Shown: positions 46,756 to 57,119 of the stretch, piece by piece
How positions within the stretch are numbered: position 1 is the first letter of the stretch
Layout: every line of letters starts with the position of its first letter
DNA from: Daphnia pulex
Lineage: Eukaryota; Arthropoda; Branchiopoda; Diplostraca; Daphniidae
Direction: 5' to 3'
Length of the DNA stretch: 64,000 bases
Assembly: GCF_021134715.1 (NCBI RefSeq)
Contig: NC_060019.1
Coordinates: 744,001 to 808,000, forward strand
Position numbers and translations under genes: made by a program
The notes under the pieces: generated by a model
Seen by the model: the letters and a program-made list of their open reading frames with translations, nothing else
Told to the model about the DNA's origin: nothing
Databases searched by the model: none

Positions 46756-47640
46756 TCAGCGATTCATATGTTGTTGATCAAGTAATTGCAAGATTTCATC
46801 GCGATTTTCTTTGTGGTAATTTTCCTGGAAGAAGGTGCACGTTTCTGAAGTTACGTTGAATCCTCTTTCAATCAAAAGACCTACAATTTTTATTAGATTT
46901 TTCTTATCCCACAATAAAGTGAGTGCATTCGATCCGTCGTTTGTCTTGCGATTGACGTCGATGTTCGTTGTGTTCACACATTTTAGTGAGAGCATTTTCT
47001 CCATATTTATTTTTGCAATTGACTACGATTCCTTTTTCAATCCAGAGATTAACCATAGCAACAAAACTTTCATCTTGATGATTCTGAAAATTTTCACACA
47101 AATAAACAAGAGAATTTTTGCCCTTCCAGTCCGCTCTGTTGACGTTAGCCTCGTTTTTTATCAAAAGAACTATTTCTTGTGCTGCCAATCCTTTTCTGTC
47201 TTTGGCATTGATATCCACACCTTGTGTCAGTTTTCCGATATCTTCCACGCTTGGATTCCGTTTAGCAATTAAAGTTAACTTTAATTGCATCTGGGGTTTT
47301 AAAAGGATCAACACAGGATGAACGTTAAATAATAGTTAAGACACGTTTTTTTAATACCTTTTGTAACCTTGTTTTCGAAATCTTTTTCTGGGTCGATTAA
47401 CAACAACACACGAAGTAATTCGGGTTTTTGGCTCTTTTTCTAACATTCTGGTGATTGTATTACAAAAATACGAATCTTTCCCGTTTCTATTATACCGAAA
47501 TTTTTTTGTAATCGGCTTCCACTCGACTTACTGGAAACATTGGCTGGTTTATTTATTCGTATGTTGATTTGAATTTGATGACTTGTGGTGCCAAAGGGAT
47601 GAACCCCTCCCCCTCTATAGTATGCTTTATTTATAAGACT
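46756..47640 (-). pseudogene. truncated kinase-ankyrin gene with frameshift
   Basis: On the minus strand, 47,620-47,530 keeps only the end of the kinase domain (GGGVHPFGTTSHQIQINIR). A degenerate third exon follows (MLEKEPKTRITS, 47,455-47,350), then an ankyrin exon from about 47,290. The ankyrin part is long and clear: IGKLTQGVDINAKDRKG, LLIKNEANVNRADWKGKNSL and IEKGIVVNCKNKYGENALTK. A one-base shift near 46,990 then moves to the frame VNRKTNDGSNALTLLWDKKN ... FFQENYHKENRDEILQLLDQ and its stop at 46,756. The N-lobe, HRD and DFG parts are gone. Confidence 0.75.
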
Positions 47641-48363
47641 GAGAAAATGTGCGATCAACCGGTTTTTTCTATGATAAGCGTTATGATTAGGAAAGTAAAC
47701 AGGAAAGTGAGATTGCGTTGCAGTAACGTCTGTTATTGTAATCTGCTTGAAATCGACCAAACCGGACCAATCCTGCTGGCTCCCTTTTAAAATATTTTTA
47801 ATGTCTTTCTTAAAATATGGGTATGTATGATGTTGAGGACGTTATAACGTTCACTTTTGGGTTGCCGTGGAATTCTTTTCCGTTTCCAATTAAAACTTGA
47901 TTATGTCACACAGATTATCATGGTTGTAACTGCGACATAACACGGGTAGCGTATGCTTAATCGTGACTGCAAGTGATCACTCACAAGTAATAACAAACTA
48001 TCGGCCCGGCCACGCCTTTGAATATGTTATCAAAATAAATCTAAAAAAGAGACTAAGAGGAGCGTCGACGATGATGGGTTGCCCTGACGACGAAAGATTT
48101 GAAAACAAACGGTAATAGCGGTAATACATGCGTTAAGTTCCATCGCCTGACAACGCTTTGCAATCTTCGTTGTCGAGAATATTAAGAGTCTTATTTGGTC
48201 CATACCTGATTGTTGCTGGACAAGAAGTTGCTGATCGTTAGATTTTTTCATTCGGCGGTTTTGAATCGATAAAATAAGACAACATTTTGCATCAAATCAA
48301 ACATGACCATAGATAAGTTTAATGAACTGACTAATTCAGTACAAGGATACAAGAACCCGAATT

Positions 48364-48792
48364 TTATTCGAACTTCATTCGTTTGGTCACTGGTTCATCT
48401 GGATGTAGTTGATCCAGCAATAACAAGATTTCATCTCGATTTTCTTTGTGGTATTTTTCCTTGAAAAGGGTGACCGTTTCTGGAGTCACATTTAATCCAC
48501 TTAGCATTAGAAGACCCATAATTTCTTTAAGATTTTTTTGATGATTTTGGTGATTGTCGCACAATAAAAGGAGAGCATTTTTACCCTTGCTGTCTAGTGA
48601 ATTGACGTTGGCTCCGTTTTGGATCAGGAGACTAAATATTTCTAACGCATTACCACTTCCACTTTTGTTTTCTGCCATTTGTAATAGTGGTGTCAATCCT
48701 TTTTTGTCTTTTGCATTGATATCCACACCTTATTGTATCAGTATTTTTATTTCTTTCACGCTTGGATCTTTTTTTGCAACTAAAGTGAACAT
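48364..48792 (-). pseudogene. ankyrin-repeat exon with in-frame stop
   Basis: It opens after a CCCAG acceptor with MFTLVAKKDPSVKEI and is in phase with module 3. A TAA at 48,730-48,732 sits where the related copy at 47,240 reads straight through (ACACAAGGT there, ATACAATAAGGT here), so it looks like a 3-nt insertion. Beyond it the frame stays open to 48,364, with DINAKDKKGLTPLLQ, LIQNGANVNSLDSKGKNAL and a closing KEKYHKENRDEILLLLDQ. Three or so ankyrin units are visible. Either this copy has recently lost its ankyrin tail or the stop is bypassed. Confidence 0.75.
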
Positions 48793-51700
48793 CTGGGACG
48801 GAATTTAAAAGGAATAAGTCTGGTCAATATTAAGTAATATAGTAAAACAACTTGTTATTACCTTTTTCGTCCTGATTTCCCGGGTGTTAATGAGTAGATT
48901 AACGACATCAGATGATGCTATTCGTTTCTCTGGTTGTTTTTGTAACATTTTTTCCATTATTTTACGAATGTCTTTCGTTTCTATGTATTTAAAAACGAAA
49001 TTTACGTAAAAAAAATTATTGTAGTATTCTTGTACGCACTAATTTGTTTTTCATATATCTTTTTCATATAACTTACCGGGGAGAATAGTCGGTTCCTTTG
49101 TTCGTACGTTCAATGGAATTTGATCTCTTTGAGCACCAAAAGGATGAATCCCTCCCGAAAGGAAGTAGCCAAAGACAAGACCCTCTGCAAATACGTCGCT
49201 CTTGACGGTTCCTCTTTTCTGAATGTCGGTTTCAGGGGGACTCTCGTCGTCCAGTAATGCCAATATTTCCGGCGCGAAATAATCGTAAGTTCCCCTCACT
49301 CCACTCATGGTGAAAGTTCCCCTTTCGTTGACACGTTTACTGTAACCAAAATCTGCCCACTTCATTAAAACCTGATTAGTTTGTGGATTCACCCAAATGA
49401 GGACGTTCTCTGGCTTGATGTCGCGATGGACTAATCCCATTTGATGAATGTATTCGAGTCCTTTAGCCAACTGGAGAAGCACTTCTGTTTCTGGTGGCAT
49501 TGGGCCATTGTATTTTTTCGGGTCATTTTCTTTGAGAAATATTCTATCTAACGAGGCATCACACAATTCAAGGACAAAACATCTAAAAATAAATTTTCAT
49601 AAATATTTTTCAAATGATAATTCCAAAACTAGGTAATACTTAAAGTTTTTGTCCTCCTCGACATGAAGCAATTTGACGACGTTTTCATGATCAAATTGTT
49701 TAAGGGCATTTTCTTCTCCTTCACAGCTCGCGGCTTTCTCTATAAGAAATCGTTTGACGGCTACTTTAGTTTCACCCCAAGCTCCTTCATAAACAGTGGC
49801 AAAACCTCCTATTCCTAAAATCTTTCTACGATCAATAGTCAACATGCCACCAAATGGACTAAATGCTGAATACGCTGAGACTGACATCAGGTCCGAATTC
49901 TAGAAGTAACAATGATGGTGATTAGGCCTATTTAATAATAGCTCGCCACACAAAGTTATCTTACCTTTTTTACCGTGGTTTGCGTGAAATTTATTAACAG
50001 ATTAAAGACATCTGACGATGTAATTCGATTATTTGGTTTCTTGTCTAACATTTTTAGGATAATATCACGAAATTCTTTTTTTTCTGTTAAAAAAAAATAT
50101 GTATTATCTTATTACTGTTTTTCGTATTGACTTACTGCTACTGGGGAGGTTGGTCGGTCCTTTTGTCCGTACGTTTACTGAAATTTGAAAACTTGTGGAA
50201 CCAAAAGGCTTTGACCAAAGGCTTTGACTCAACTTACTGGGAAGATTGGCTGGTTCATTTGTTCGTAAGTTGATTTGAATCTGATGACTTGTGGTGCCAA
50301 ACGGATGAACTCCTCCCGAAAGGAAGTAGCCAAAGACGAGGCCTTCTGCAAATACATCGCTCTTGACGGTTCCTCTTTTCTGAGCTTCGTTTTCAGAAGA
50401 ACTGGCCTCGTCCAGTAATTTCAATATTTCCGGTGCGAAATAATCGATTGCTCCTCTAACACCGCCCATCGAAAAAGAACCTCTTTCGTTTACTTCGAAA
50501 CGTTTACTGAAACCAAAATCAGTCCATTTCATTAGAACTTGTTTAGTTTGCGAATTCACCCATATGAGAACGTTCTGTGGCTTGATGTTGCGATGTACTA
50601 ATCCCTTTTGATGAATGTACTCGAGTCCTTTAGCCAACTGAAGTAGTACTTCTGTTTGTGGTGGCATTGGGCCACGGTATTTTTTCGGGTCATTTTCATT
50701 GAGAAATAGGTGGTCCAAAGAGGCATCACACAGTTCAAGGACGAACATTCTATAAACCAAACATATTTTCGGAAAGTTTAAAAATGCCAATTTGAAAACT
50801 GAATGATTTTTTAAATACTTGAAGTCTCTGTCCTTCTCCACGTGAAATAATTTGATGACGTTGGTATGATGTAACATTTTTATGACCTTCTCTTCTTTTT
50901 CCGTGGTTGCGGCAGCCCATATAAGAATTCGTTTGACTGCCACTTTCACTCCACCCCAAGCACCTTCATAAACAGTACCAAAACCTCCAACTCCTAAAAT
51001 CTTTGTATGATGAATGATTAACTTGCTATCAAATGAACTAGGTGAGGTGGACATCTGGGATAAATTAAAAATGGAAAGTTCTTGTGAAAATTAAACTGAT
51101 AGTTTTGAGGCAGCATTTTAACCGGTTTTAACACCTTTTTTTACCGTGATTTGCATGAGTAGATTAACGACATCAGAAGATGTAATTCGTTCCATCGATT
51201 CTTTCACCAACATTTTTATAATTATATTATGAAATTTTTTATTTTCTGTTAAAAAAATCGAAATTTTAGGTCGAAAATTTTTTTTGAAATGATATTCGTT
51301 TCGTTTAAAATATTAATTTTTTGTTTGTTTTCATATTAACTTACTGGGGAGGTTGGTCGGTTCCTTTGTTCGTACGTTCAATGGAATTTGATAATTTGGG
51401 GTACCAAAGGGATGAACCCCTTTCGAAATGATGTAGCCAAAGACGAGACCCTCTGCAAATACATCGCTCTTGACGGTTCCTCTTTTCTTAGCTTCATTCT
51501 CAGTAGAGCCAAGTTCGTTCAGAAATATCAATATTTCCGGTGCCAACCAATTGAATGTTCCCTTCACTTTACTCATGGTGAAAGTTCCATTTTCGTCGAC
51601 AGATTTACTCAAACCAAAATCGGTCCATTTCATCACAACCTTGTTAGTTTGTGGATTCACCCAAATGAGAATGTTCTCTGGCTTGATATCGCGATGGACT

Positions 51701-52166
51701 AATTCCTTTTGATGAATGTACTCGAGTCCTTTAGCCAACTGTAGAAGAACTTCCGTGTCTGGTGGCATTGGGCCGCTATATTTTTTCGGGTCATTTTCTT
51801 TGAGAAATAGTTTTTCCAAAGAAGCATCACACAATTCAAGGACGAAAATTCTAAAAAAAAAAAATTAAATTTCTGTATTTTTTACATTTTAAAAGCCATG
51901 CTAGGTTAGTATTTAAAATACTTAAAGTCTATGTTTTCCTCCACGTCAAATAATTTTATGACGTTTTCGTGATCAAGTTTATTTAACGCATTTCCTTCTC
52001 GTTCAATCTTCGTGGTTTTGTCTCTCGCAACGTTTTCTACAAGAATTCGTTTGACGGCTACTTTAATTCCACCCCAAATACCTTCGAAAACGCTGCCATA
52101 ATTTCCCATTCCTAAAACCTTTTGACGATCAATGGTCAACTTGTCGACAGATGAACTATCTGCCAT
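48364..52166 (-). CDS. three-module IRE1/RNase L-like kinase gene with an ankyrin exon
   Basis: Three kinase modules follow one another on the minus strand. Module 1: 52,166-51,922, 51,850-51,345, 51,245-51,145. Module 2: 51,054-50,819, 50,749-50,238 (or 50,136), 50,083-49,965. Module 3: 49,899-49,640, 49,582-49,077, 48,980-48,862. The ankyrin exon is 48,792-48,364. Every junction keeps phase (2, 1, 0 in each module), and modules are separated by only 65-90 bp, so one transcript is the simplest reading. Each module has a glycine loop, VAVKR lysine, VLELCDASL hinge, GLEYIH, HRDIKPEN, DFG and SDVFAEGLVFGY...HPFG, recalled as closest to IRE1 and RNase L. Module 2 has HRN. No KEN ribonuclease domain follows; each module ends in RITSSDVVNLL-like sequence. 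A TAA at 48,730-48,732 stops translation 20 codons into the ankyrin exon, giving about 888 residues. Confidence 0.72.
49077..49899 (-). CDS. kinase module 3, catalytic motifs intact
   Basis: Exon 1 (49,899-49,640) starts after an AG acceptor with NSDLMSVSAYSAFSPFGG and then GIGGFATVYEGAWGETKVAV. Exon 2 (49,582-49,077) carries LELCDASLDRIFLKENDPKK, HRDIKPENVLIW, MKWADFGYSKR, GTYDYFAPEIL and GTVKSDVFAEGLVFGYFLSG. Lys, HRD and DFG are all present, so it should be an active Ser/Thr kinase. A Met at 49,887 could also serve as an independent start. Confidence 0.8.
50136..51054 (-). CDS. kinase module 2, predicted pseudokinase (HRN)
   Basis: GVGGFGTVYEGAWGGVKVAV gives the ATP loop and lysine, and MKWTDFGFSKRF gives DFG. 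The catalytic loop reads LVHRNIKPQNVLIW: the Asp codon is AAC (plus 50,587-50,589), which removes the catalytic base. The intron between its first two exons (50,750-50,818) is 69 nt with no in-frame stop, so a retained intron would also be translated. The second exon ends in an in-frame partial duplication with two possible donors, at 50,237 and 50,135. It may act as an allosteric partner of modules 1 and 3. Confidence 0.78.
51145..52166 (-). CDS. kinase module 1, catalytic motifs intact, gene start
   Basis: The start is ATG at 52,166 (MADSSSVDKLTIDRQKVLGM), 70 bp downstream of a TATA-like element conserved with the second gene. It contains YGSVFEGIWGGIKVAVKRIL, KLFDVEENIDFK, LVHRDIKPENILIW, MKWTDFGLSKSV, GTFNWLAPEIL and SDVFAEGLVFGYIISKG, then SMERITSSDVVNLLMQIT. 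The module alone is 284 residues, about the length of a bare kinase domain. All catalytic residues are present. Confidence 0.8.
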
Positions 52167-52230
52167 TTTGCAAAACACGCACTGGATAAAGTTGATTTCA
52201 CTTTTCACTACAGGGCGTGGTCTTCAGAGC

Positions 52231-52241
52231 TAGAATATAAC
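52231..52241 (-). promoter_or_regulatory. TATA-like promoter element of the three-kinase gene
   Basis: On the minus strand GTTATATTCTAGCTC is followed after about 10 bases by CCACGCCCT. The single-kinase gene has GTTATATACTTCTCGC ... CCACACCCT at the same distance from its start. Conservation between two paralogues in otherwise diverged flanks supports a core promoter with a TATA-type box. Confidence 0.55.
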
Positions 52242-52249
52242 AGAACCGA

Positions 52250-54590
52250 TGGAAAAGAAGCATTATAACCGACTATCAATTCGTATTATGATAAGAAATT
52301 TGATAAGAATAGTCATGACATGAGATAAAAGAGAAATAACGTTGCCGTGTTGCAACTTATATTATCTTCGTCCATTAGAAATAAAAACCAACTTGATCTC
52401 TTTGTTGCAATCATAGTGTTGCAATCGACATAGTTAATAACAGGGATAGTTTTTTTTTGTATTACGGTTATTACCTCGTCAGAAACTACATTTTACTGCG
52501 ATGTTTGCTTTGCCCTTCCCACAGCCAACAGCCATATTATTCATGTCTATACTATCGTGAGGATTTTCTTTTCAATTAGCATTAAAAATTCGTCGACGAT
52601 GAAATTATATTCTTAATTTTGTGTCGTTGGCTGAATTCAGCTGAATTTACGCCCTAAGCTCTATTAAGAAAACTTTGGCAAAGAATTCTGCTAGCCCCAA
52701 TATTTGTTTGGTGTTTATTTGTCTATATGATATTGCAGAGAGCTTCCCGTATAACATTTTTCGTATCGACGAATCACTTATTATTGACTTCCTATAAGGT
52801 GGACCTAATAGAAGGAAACAAAAATGACTCACCCGAATACATGCAAGTTGATTCCACGTTCTCTGATTCGGGAGAACCTCCGGGACTTGAATTGAGAGCG
52901 TATTTTTTCAAAAATCTTTTATTTTGTACATCAAGTAAATTACTATAGATTTAATTATTAGAAGTAATTAATAACATTTATTTTGTATTTCTTTTATGTA
53001 GTCTAGTATGACTAGTATGATTTCAGATTTTTTCTTAACACGCGCTTAAACAATTTTCGTTAAAAAATTTCTTTCTCTCACGATCTTTGTTTTTCTCCCT
53101 CTCGTATCTTTGTGGCGGCGATCTCAGTCGTCACGAACGTCTCTTCGGTCGTCGTTGACCATTTTCGATTATTTGATTTCTGTAAACAATCAACAGCTGT
53201 TTAAACAGGCGAGATGAAAGAGACAAAAATTATACAGCATGTAATTATCAGTGAATTGATTTTCCCTGTCTAGTTAGAGTTATTTACTACAGCATGATCA
53301 AAGAATTCAGTGACAAGAATTTAAAAAAATGCAATCAAGTTATTTTTTCTAAACAAAATTGTTCACAAAATTGAAGACTGTAATGTTCTAAAAGGTGGGA
53401 ATTCAATCAAATTTGAGGTATTTGAATTCGACCCCAATAGTAAAAAGCATTGTACGTATATTTAGTGTTGCTAGCAAGATTTTATCGGTAGTTAGTTACC
53501 TTTTGTTTTTTTTTTAAGAGCAAAATTTTTGAATTTTTGAACAACAAACATGCAAAATTTACTGTGGAAAAAAAAAGAAATGCATAGCGAAAATCTTCTC
53601 GCAAGAGTTCTAGGTTTGTGTTGCGCGTTCGTATGGTGGGCAAAGTTAAGGGAGGTCATGTTTACACGGGACTAAACAGAAGCTCAACTAAATGTGTTCT
53701 TAATTCTCCTATGGCCAAAGCTATCTGCCCCTATGGCCATAACCCATAAGCCATCTTCGATGTACACGTCTGTAAACGCTTCTTCACGTGATGCCTCCGT
53801 ATTAGTCTGAGTCTTCATGAAAGCATTGTAAGCGTTGTTTACTATTTGCACAATAGTTGTACGGGATTTTTCGGTTTTTCTAATTAAATGGATGTCTTAT
53901 TTCTGTCCATATAGTCAATTTTGAAATCCGTCACGTGAGATGTGCTAATCAACAATTGGCCAAGACAAATAGAAGAATGGTGGCTAAATAAAACTTGGTG
54001 AGATGATCAGCGCCCAGCGGGTTGTCGGACGCTTGTGATCACTGATCAAACTGCTTTTAACGTTTTGGATTTGGAGCGGTTTGAATTTAAGGGGGAATCG
54101 ATTTTTAAAATGATTTCAATCGATATATATATAAGTATTGCTAATTATAGTGTCGTCTGCTGTCATGATTTACTTTCGAAAAAGAGAGTAGACCACGAAG
54201 GTTATTACGGGTTATTATACACCTTATACACGTTACAAAGAATTAGGAACGATCACTATTATTTGAAACTGTGCATGTGGTTGCACGAAAAATTGCACAA
54301 CAAATAAAATTACAAAATGTGGTCGTCGTGTTAACTCATAACATGTCACTTGTCTATTTTTAGAATCGCTTAATGGCCAAGCTCCATGCTGTTTAGCAGG
54401 CAAATAAAACATTGTCTGAGCTTAAAATAAAAGAGATCAAAGAGATTGAAGAGATACAAGAGAAAATAGAACCTGATCCAAGTGTTTGAAATGTTAGTTC
54501 AGACTGCTTTTCATTGATCACGTAAGCAACTTGTTGATGCATATGAGCACAGTTTGTTCACACTATCAATATGTAACCATTTTCTTTGTG
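52250..54590. other. intergenic region upstream of the three-kinase gene
   Basis: The first 200 bp resemble the upstream flank of the single-kinase gene (GATAAG-containing AT-rich stretches). The rest shows no supported gene. Short open frames at 52,727 and 54,035 lack splice partners and were not recognised. Confidence 0.4.
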
Positions 54591-54593
54591 CAG

Positions 54594-54692
54594 ATTTGAG
54601 GCCTCCATCAACCATCATAACCAGAACAAGAAATTCAAGTTGTGCTTGTGCTGGTATTGACCTGTCACTGGCAACAAGCCCTCATTGCTTGG
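54594..54692 (+). other. unrecognised exon-like segment
   Basis: An acceptor (TTCTTTGTGCAG) opens a frame reading LRPPSTIITRTRNSSCACAG then IDLSLATSPHCLG and a donor-like GGTAATTATG. The gene it might belong to was not found. It lies just left of the duplicated block A. Confidence 0.2.
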
Positions 54693-54942
54693 GTAATTAT
54701 GATTTTCATTACTCTTATTCACTTGTGACCTTCTAGATATTTTAAATGATGCATTACTTGCATGAATGCAATCTCTCACATGGAAACCTTTTATTCTTCT
54801 ATTTATTAGAAATTGGGGTTTACACGCTGTCTCATTTTCAACTTGTTCTTAATACTTATTGTTTCTGTCAATATTTTTTCTAAATAATTTTGTATTTTTT
54901 GTTTAGATAAACAGCACCCGTTTTGGATAAGAGAATCTTCTG

Positions 54943-55560
54943 ATGTCGTTCGAGTTCTTCCCCTTTCCTGAACTCTGCTGTCCTCGTGTACTCCCATGTG
55001 AGGTGTGGGTGTATTCACGAGGACACCCTTTTTCCCTCCTGGTGGATTCAACTTTCCAGCGAATGGATCGAGCACTTGTGGATGGATGCCTGGCTGTATT
55101 TCCCAGGCTAAAAGGTAGGAGAAAATGTCTCTATTATTCCTTTGTGACTTTTGGGTGGCTTGATTGTAAATCGTAACATAGTACGGAGTACGATTATTCC
55201 TGAGCTATGAGACTGGAACTGTTTTTCTCTTGGCGTTTTCTGTTGCCTCAGTCAGGGTTAGGGTTTATTAAACAATTCATTTATAGAACGACTGCAGTTC
55301 AGGCTCGGTTTTGTACCCACAACTTTGTCTGTGGGGTCAACAATTAAATTCAAAAATTTAGTTAACTTTCCACACTTTCCACACACGAAGCTAAGTGCAA
55401 CTAGTGCATTTTCTATCCAAGACTAACTTACCGCCACACCAGCACTTGCTTGTTAATTCGATAGATGGTAGCCGTTGTCGGTTTTCTAAATAACCTGAAT
55501 TACGAATCAGAGTTATCGTGAGAAATCAATTTACCTATAACTGGGATTCATTTAAATTGA
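54943..55560. repeat. duplicated block A, copy 2 (partner 36,660-37,240)
   Basis: It is the partner of the block near 36.7 kb. On the minus strand it carries RQRLPSIELTSKCWCGG ending at a GTAAGT donor (near 55,435). After an AAATACAG acceptor at about 55,106 come PGIHPQVLDPFAGKLNPPGG, GVLVNTPTPHMGVHED and RVQERGRTRTTSEDSLIQ. The second frame stays open to 54,806. This looks like two exons of a minus-strand gene whose family was not recognised. Confidence 0.6.
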
Positions 55561-55589
55561 CTTCTCTCTTAGGCATAGTTAGAACAAAA

Positions 55590-56900
55590 CCTTGATTTTA
55601 TTTTCTTTGTTTAGAATCATAAAAATTCAATTTTTAACGCAATGTGAAAAGAAAGAGACTCGGACGTTTGATGCCAACACATTTCCATTTAGGATGCGCT
55701 CACATTTTTTCTCCATTTTCCGTATTGTCTTTGGCGACCTTAATCATTTCCTTAATGTCATTAGACGCAGATCTTCACGCAGATTTTTTGTCGCTAACTT
55801 GAACGTACACGAACGTACATTTTAGCGTAGGATTCTAACGTCAGTTGAAGTGACTTTTCCAATTTTTTTTTTTTTTCAATTGGAATGGCATTTCTCTCTA
55901 CATTTTTTACTTTGGCTGAAAGTCGGTCATCCTTGGAGAATTCACCACGTCAAAATAAATTCTTGTTGTATCAAAAATATGCACAACCACGTGATATGTA
56001 ACTGCACGATGTATTTCAAATCACCTTCAAGGATTTCGAGCGTTTCATTTCTGTCTAAAGTTTTCTTCACATCAACTCGTACATCTTTCCAAGTGATTTG
56101 AATCTTTTTATTTGAGATTTTGTCTCTATTACGGGCTGAGGCCTTTTCTTTGGTTCTCTTCAATTCGTCTTACGCTTCGTTCAACATTTGTCGGGCAGGT
56201 TCAAGCGATTCTTCTTGGAACTCGTGGACGAGAAATGCCAGCCAAGCACCCAACTTGCATTTCCAAGTGTCTTCCCAGTATCTCTTTTTTTCGCTCACAT
56301 TTCTTTCCGCTTGTTCAATTTCCTGCTGGAACTCGTCGTCCTTTTTCATTTTGGCTTCTTCTTCGCTTTTGATCGCTTCCTCAATCATCCCCTTAATCTT
56401 GTCCGTAATATTCTTCGTAATGACATGCTCGCTTTTCATTAGGGCTTCGATTATCTGTTGAATTAGATTCCCAAATGAATGAAAAGCATCACAAACTTCT
56501 TTTAAAAGTGCTGCCATATCGTCAGCCGCTTGTTTGATTTTATCCAGTCGTCTGCGCAATAAATCCGTATCTTCATTGTCTTCTGTTTTAAAGTATTACA
56601 TGCAATCCGCTACGTAATCAGGCACCTTTTCCATCTCAACTTACCGAAACTTGCGGTTATTCGTTATAGGTTGCTTGTTAATCTGGATGTTGTTTGCAAG
56701 ACATTATTGCGATTTTTTCCAAAATAATTTCTCTGGATGTAGTCGCGCGTTTCCTCAGTCACTTTGATTCCACTTTGAATTAAAAATGTTATAACGTCGA
56801 TTAAATTTTAGTTTTCATAAAATGCGCACAATAAAGTGAGATCATTATATCCGAATTCGTTTATGCAATTGATATCGATCCCCTTTTTAGGGTTGGTTGC
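55590..56900 (-). pseudogene. ankyrin plus coiled-coil tail relic of a kinase-ankyrin gene
   Basis: On the minus strand it begins with an ankyrin unit, GIDINCINEFGYNDLTLLCA (56,880), then KVTEETRDYIQRNYFGKNRN. A long charged frame follows (56,559-55,942): KQAADDMAALLKEVCDAFHS, KGMIEEAIKSEEEAKMKKDD, QEIEQAERNVSEKKRYWEDT and LVHEFQEESLEPARQML. It is interrupted by one in-frame TAA at 56,170, then continues KRTKEKASARNRDKISNKKI and DVKKTLDRNETLEILEGDLK. The middle is almost certainly a coiled coil. A matching degenerate copy lies at 59,940-60,640, where it follows the ankyrin part of the single-kinase gene. This suggests some family members end in a coiled-coil domain. Confidence 0.55.
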
Positions 56901-57119
56901 GGCAGCGCATATACGAATAAACAAAAAATATAAAGACAGAATTATCATTTGATGAAGACAAAATGAATTAGTCAGCGAAGGGGCCAGGAATGAAGAGAGC
57001 GTTATGTATCCAAAACCTACGACAAAAGACTTTAAAATAAAAGTTGTTCGACGTTGTTTAAAATCAAAATCGACTATAAACAACGTATTTTCTAGTATTT
57101 TTTCTTCTTCCAATTAATT

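Noticed and set aside
46904..47320. Plus-strand frame of 145 codons over the ankyrin pseudogene
   Set aside because: It is a shadow of the minus-strand ankyrin exon, which has recognisable repeats and relatives.
48364..52166. Reading the three kinase modules as three separate tandem genes
   Set aside because: The 65-90 bp gaps leave no room for promoter, terminator and UTRs, and the phases match across all junctions. It stays possible, and RNA evidence would decide.
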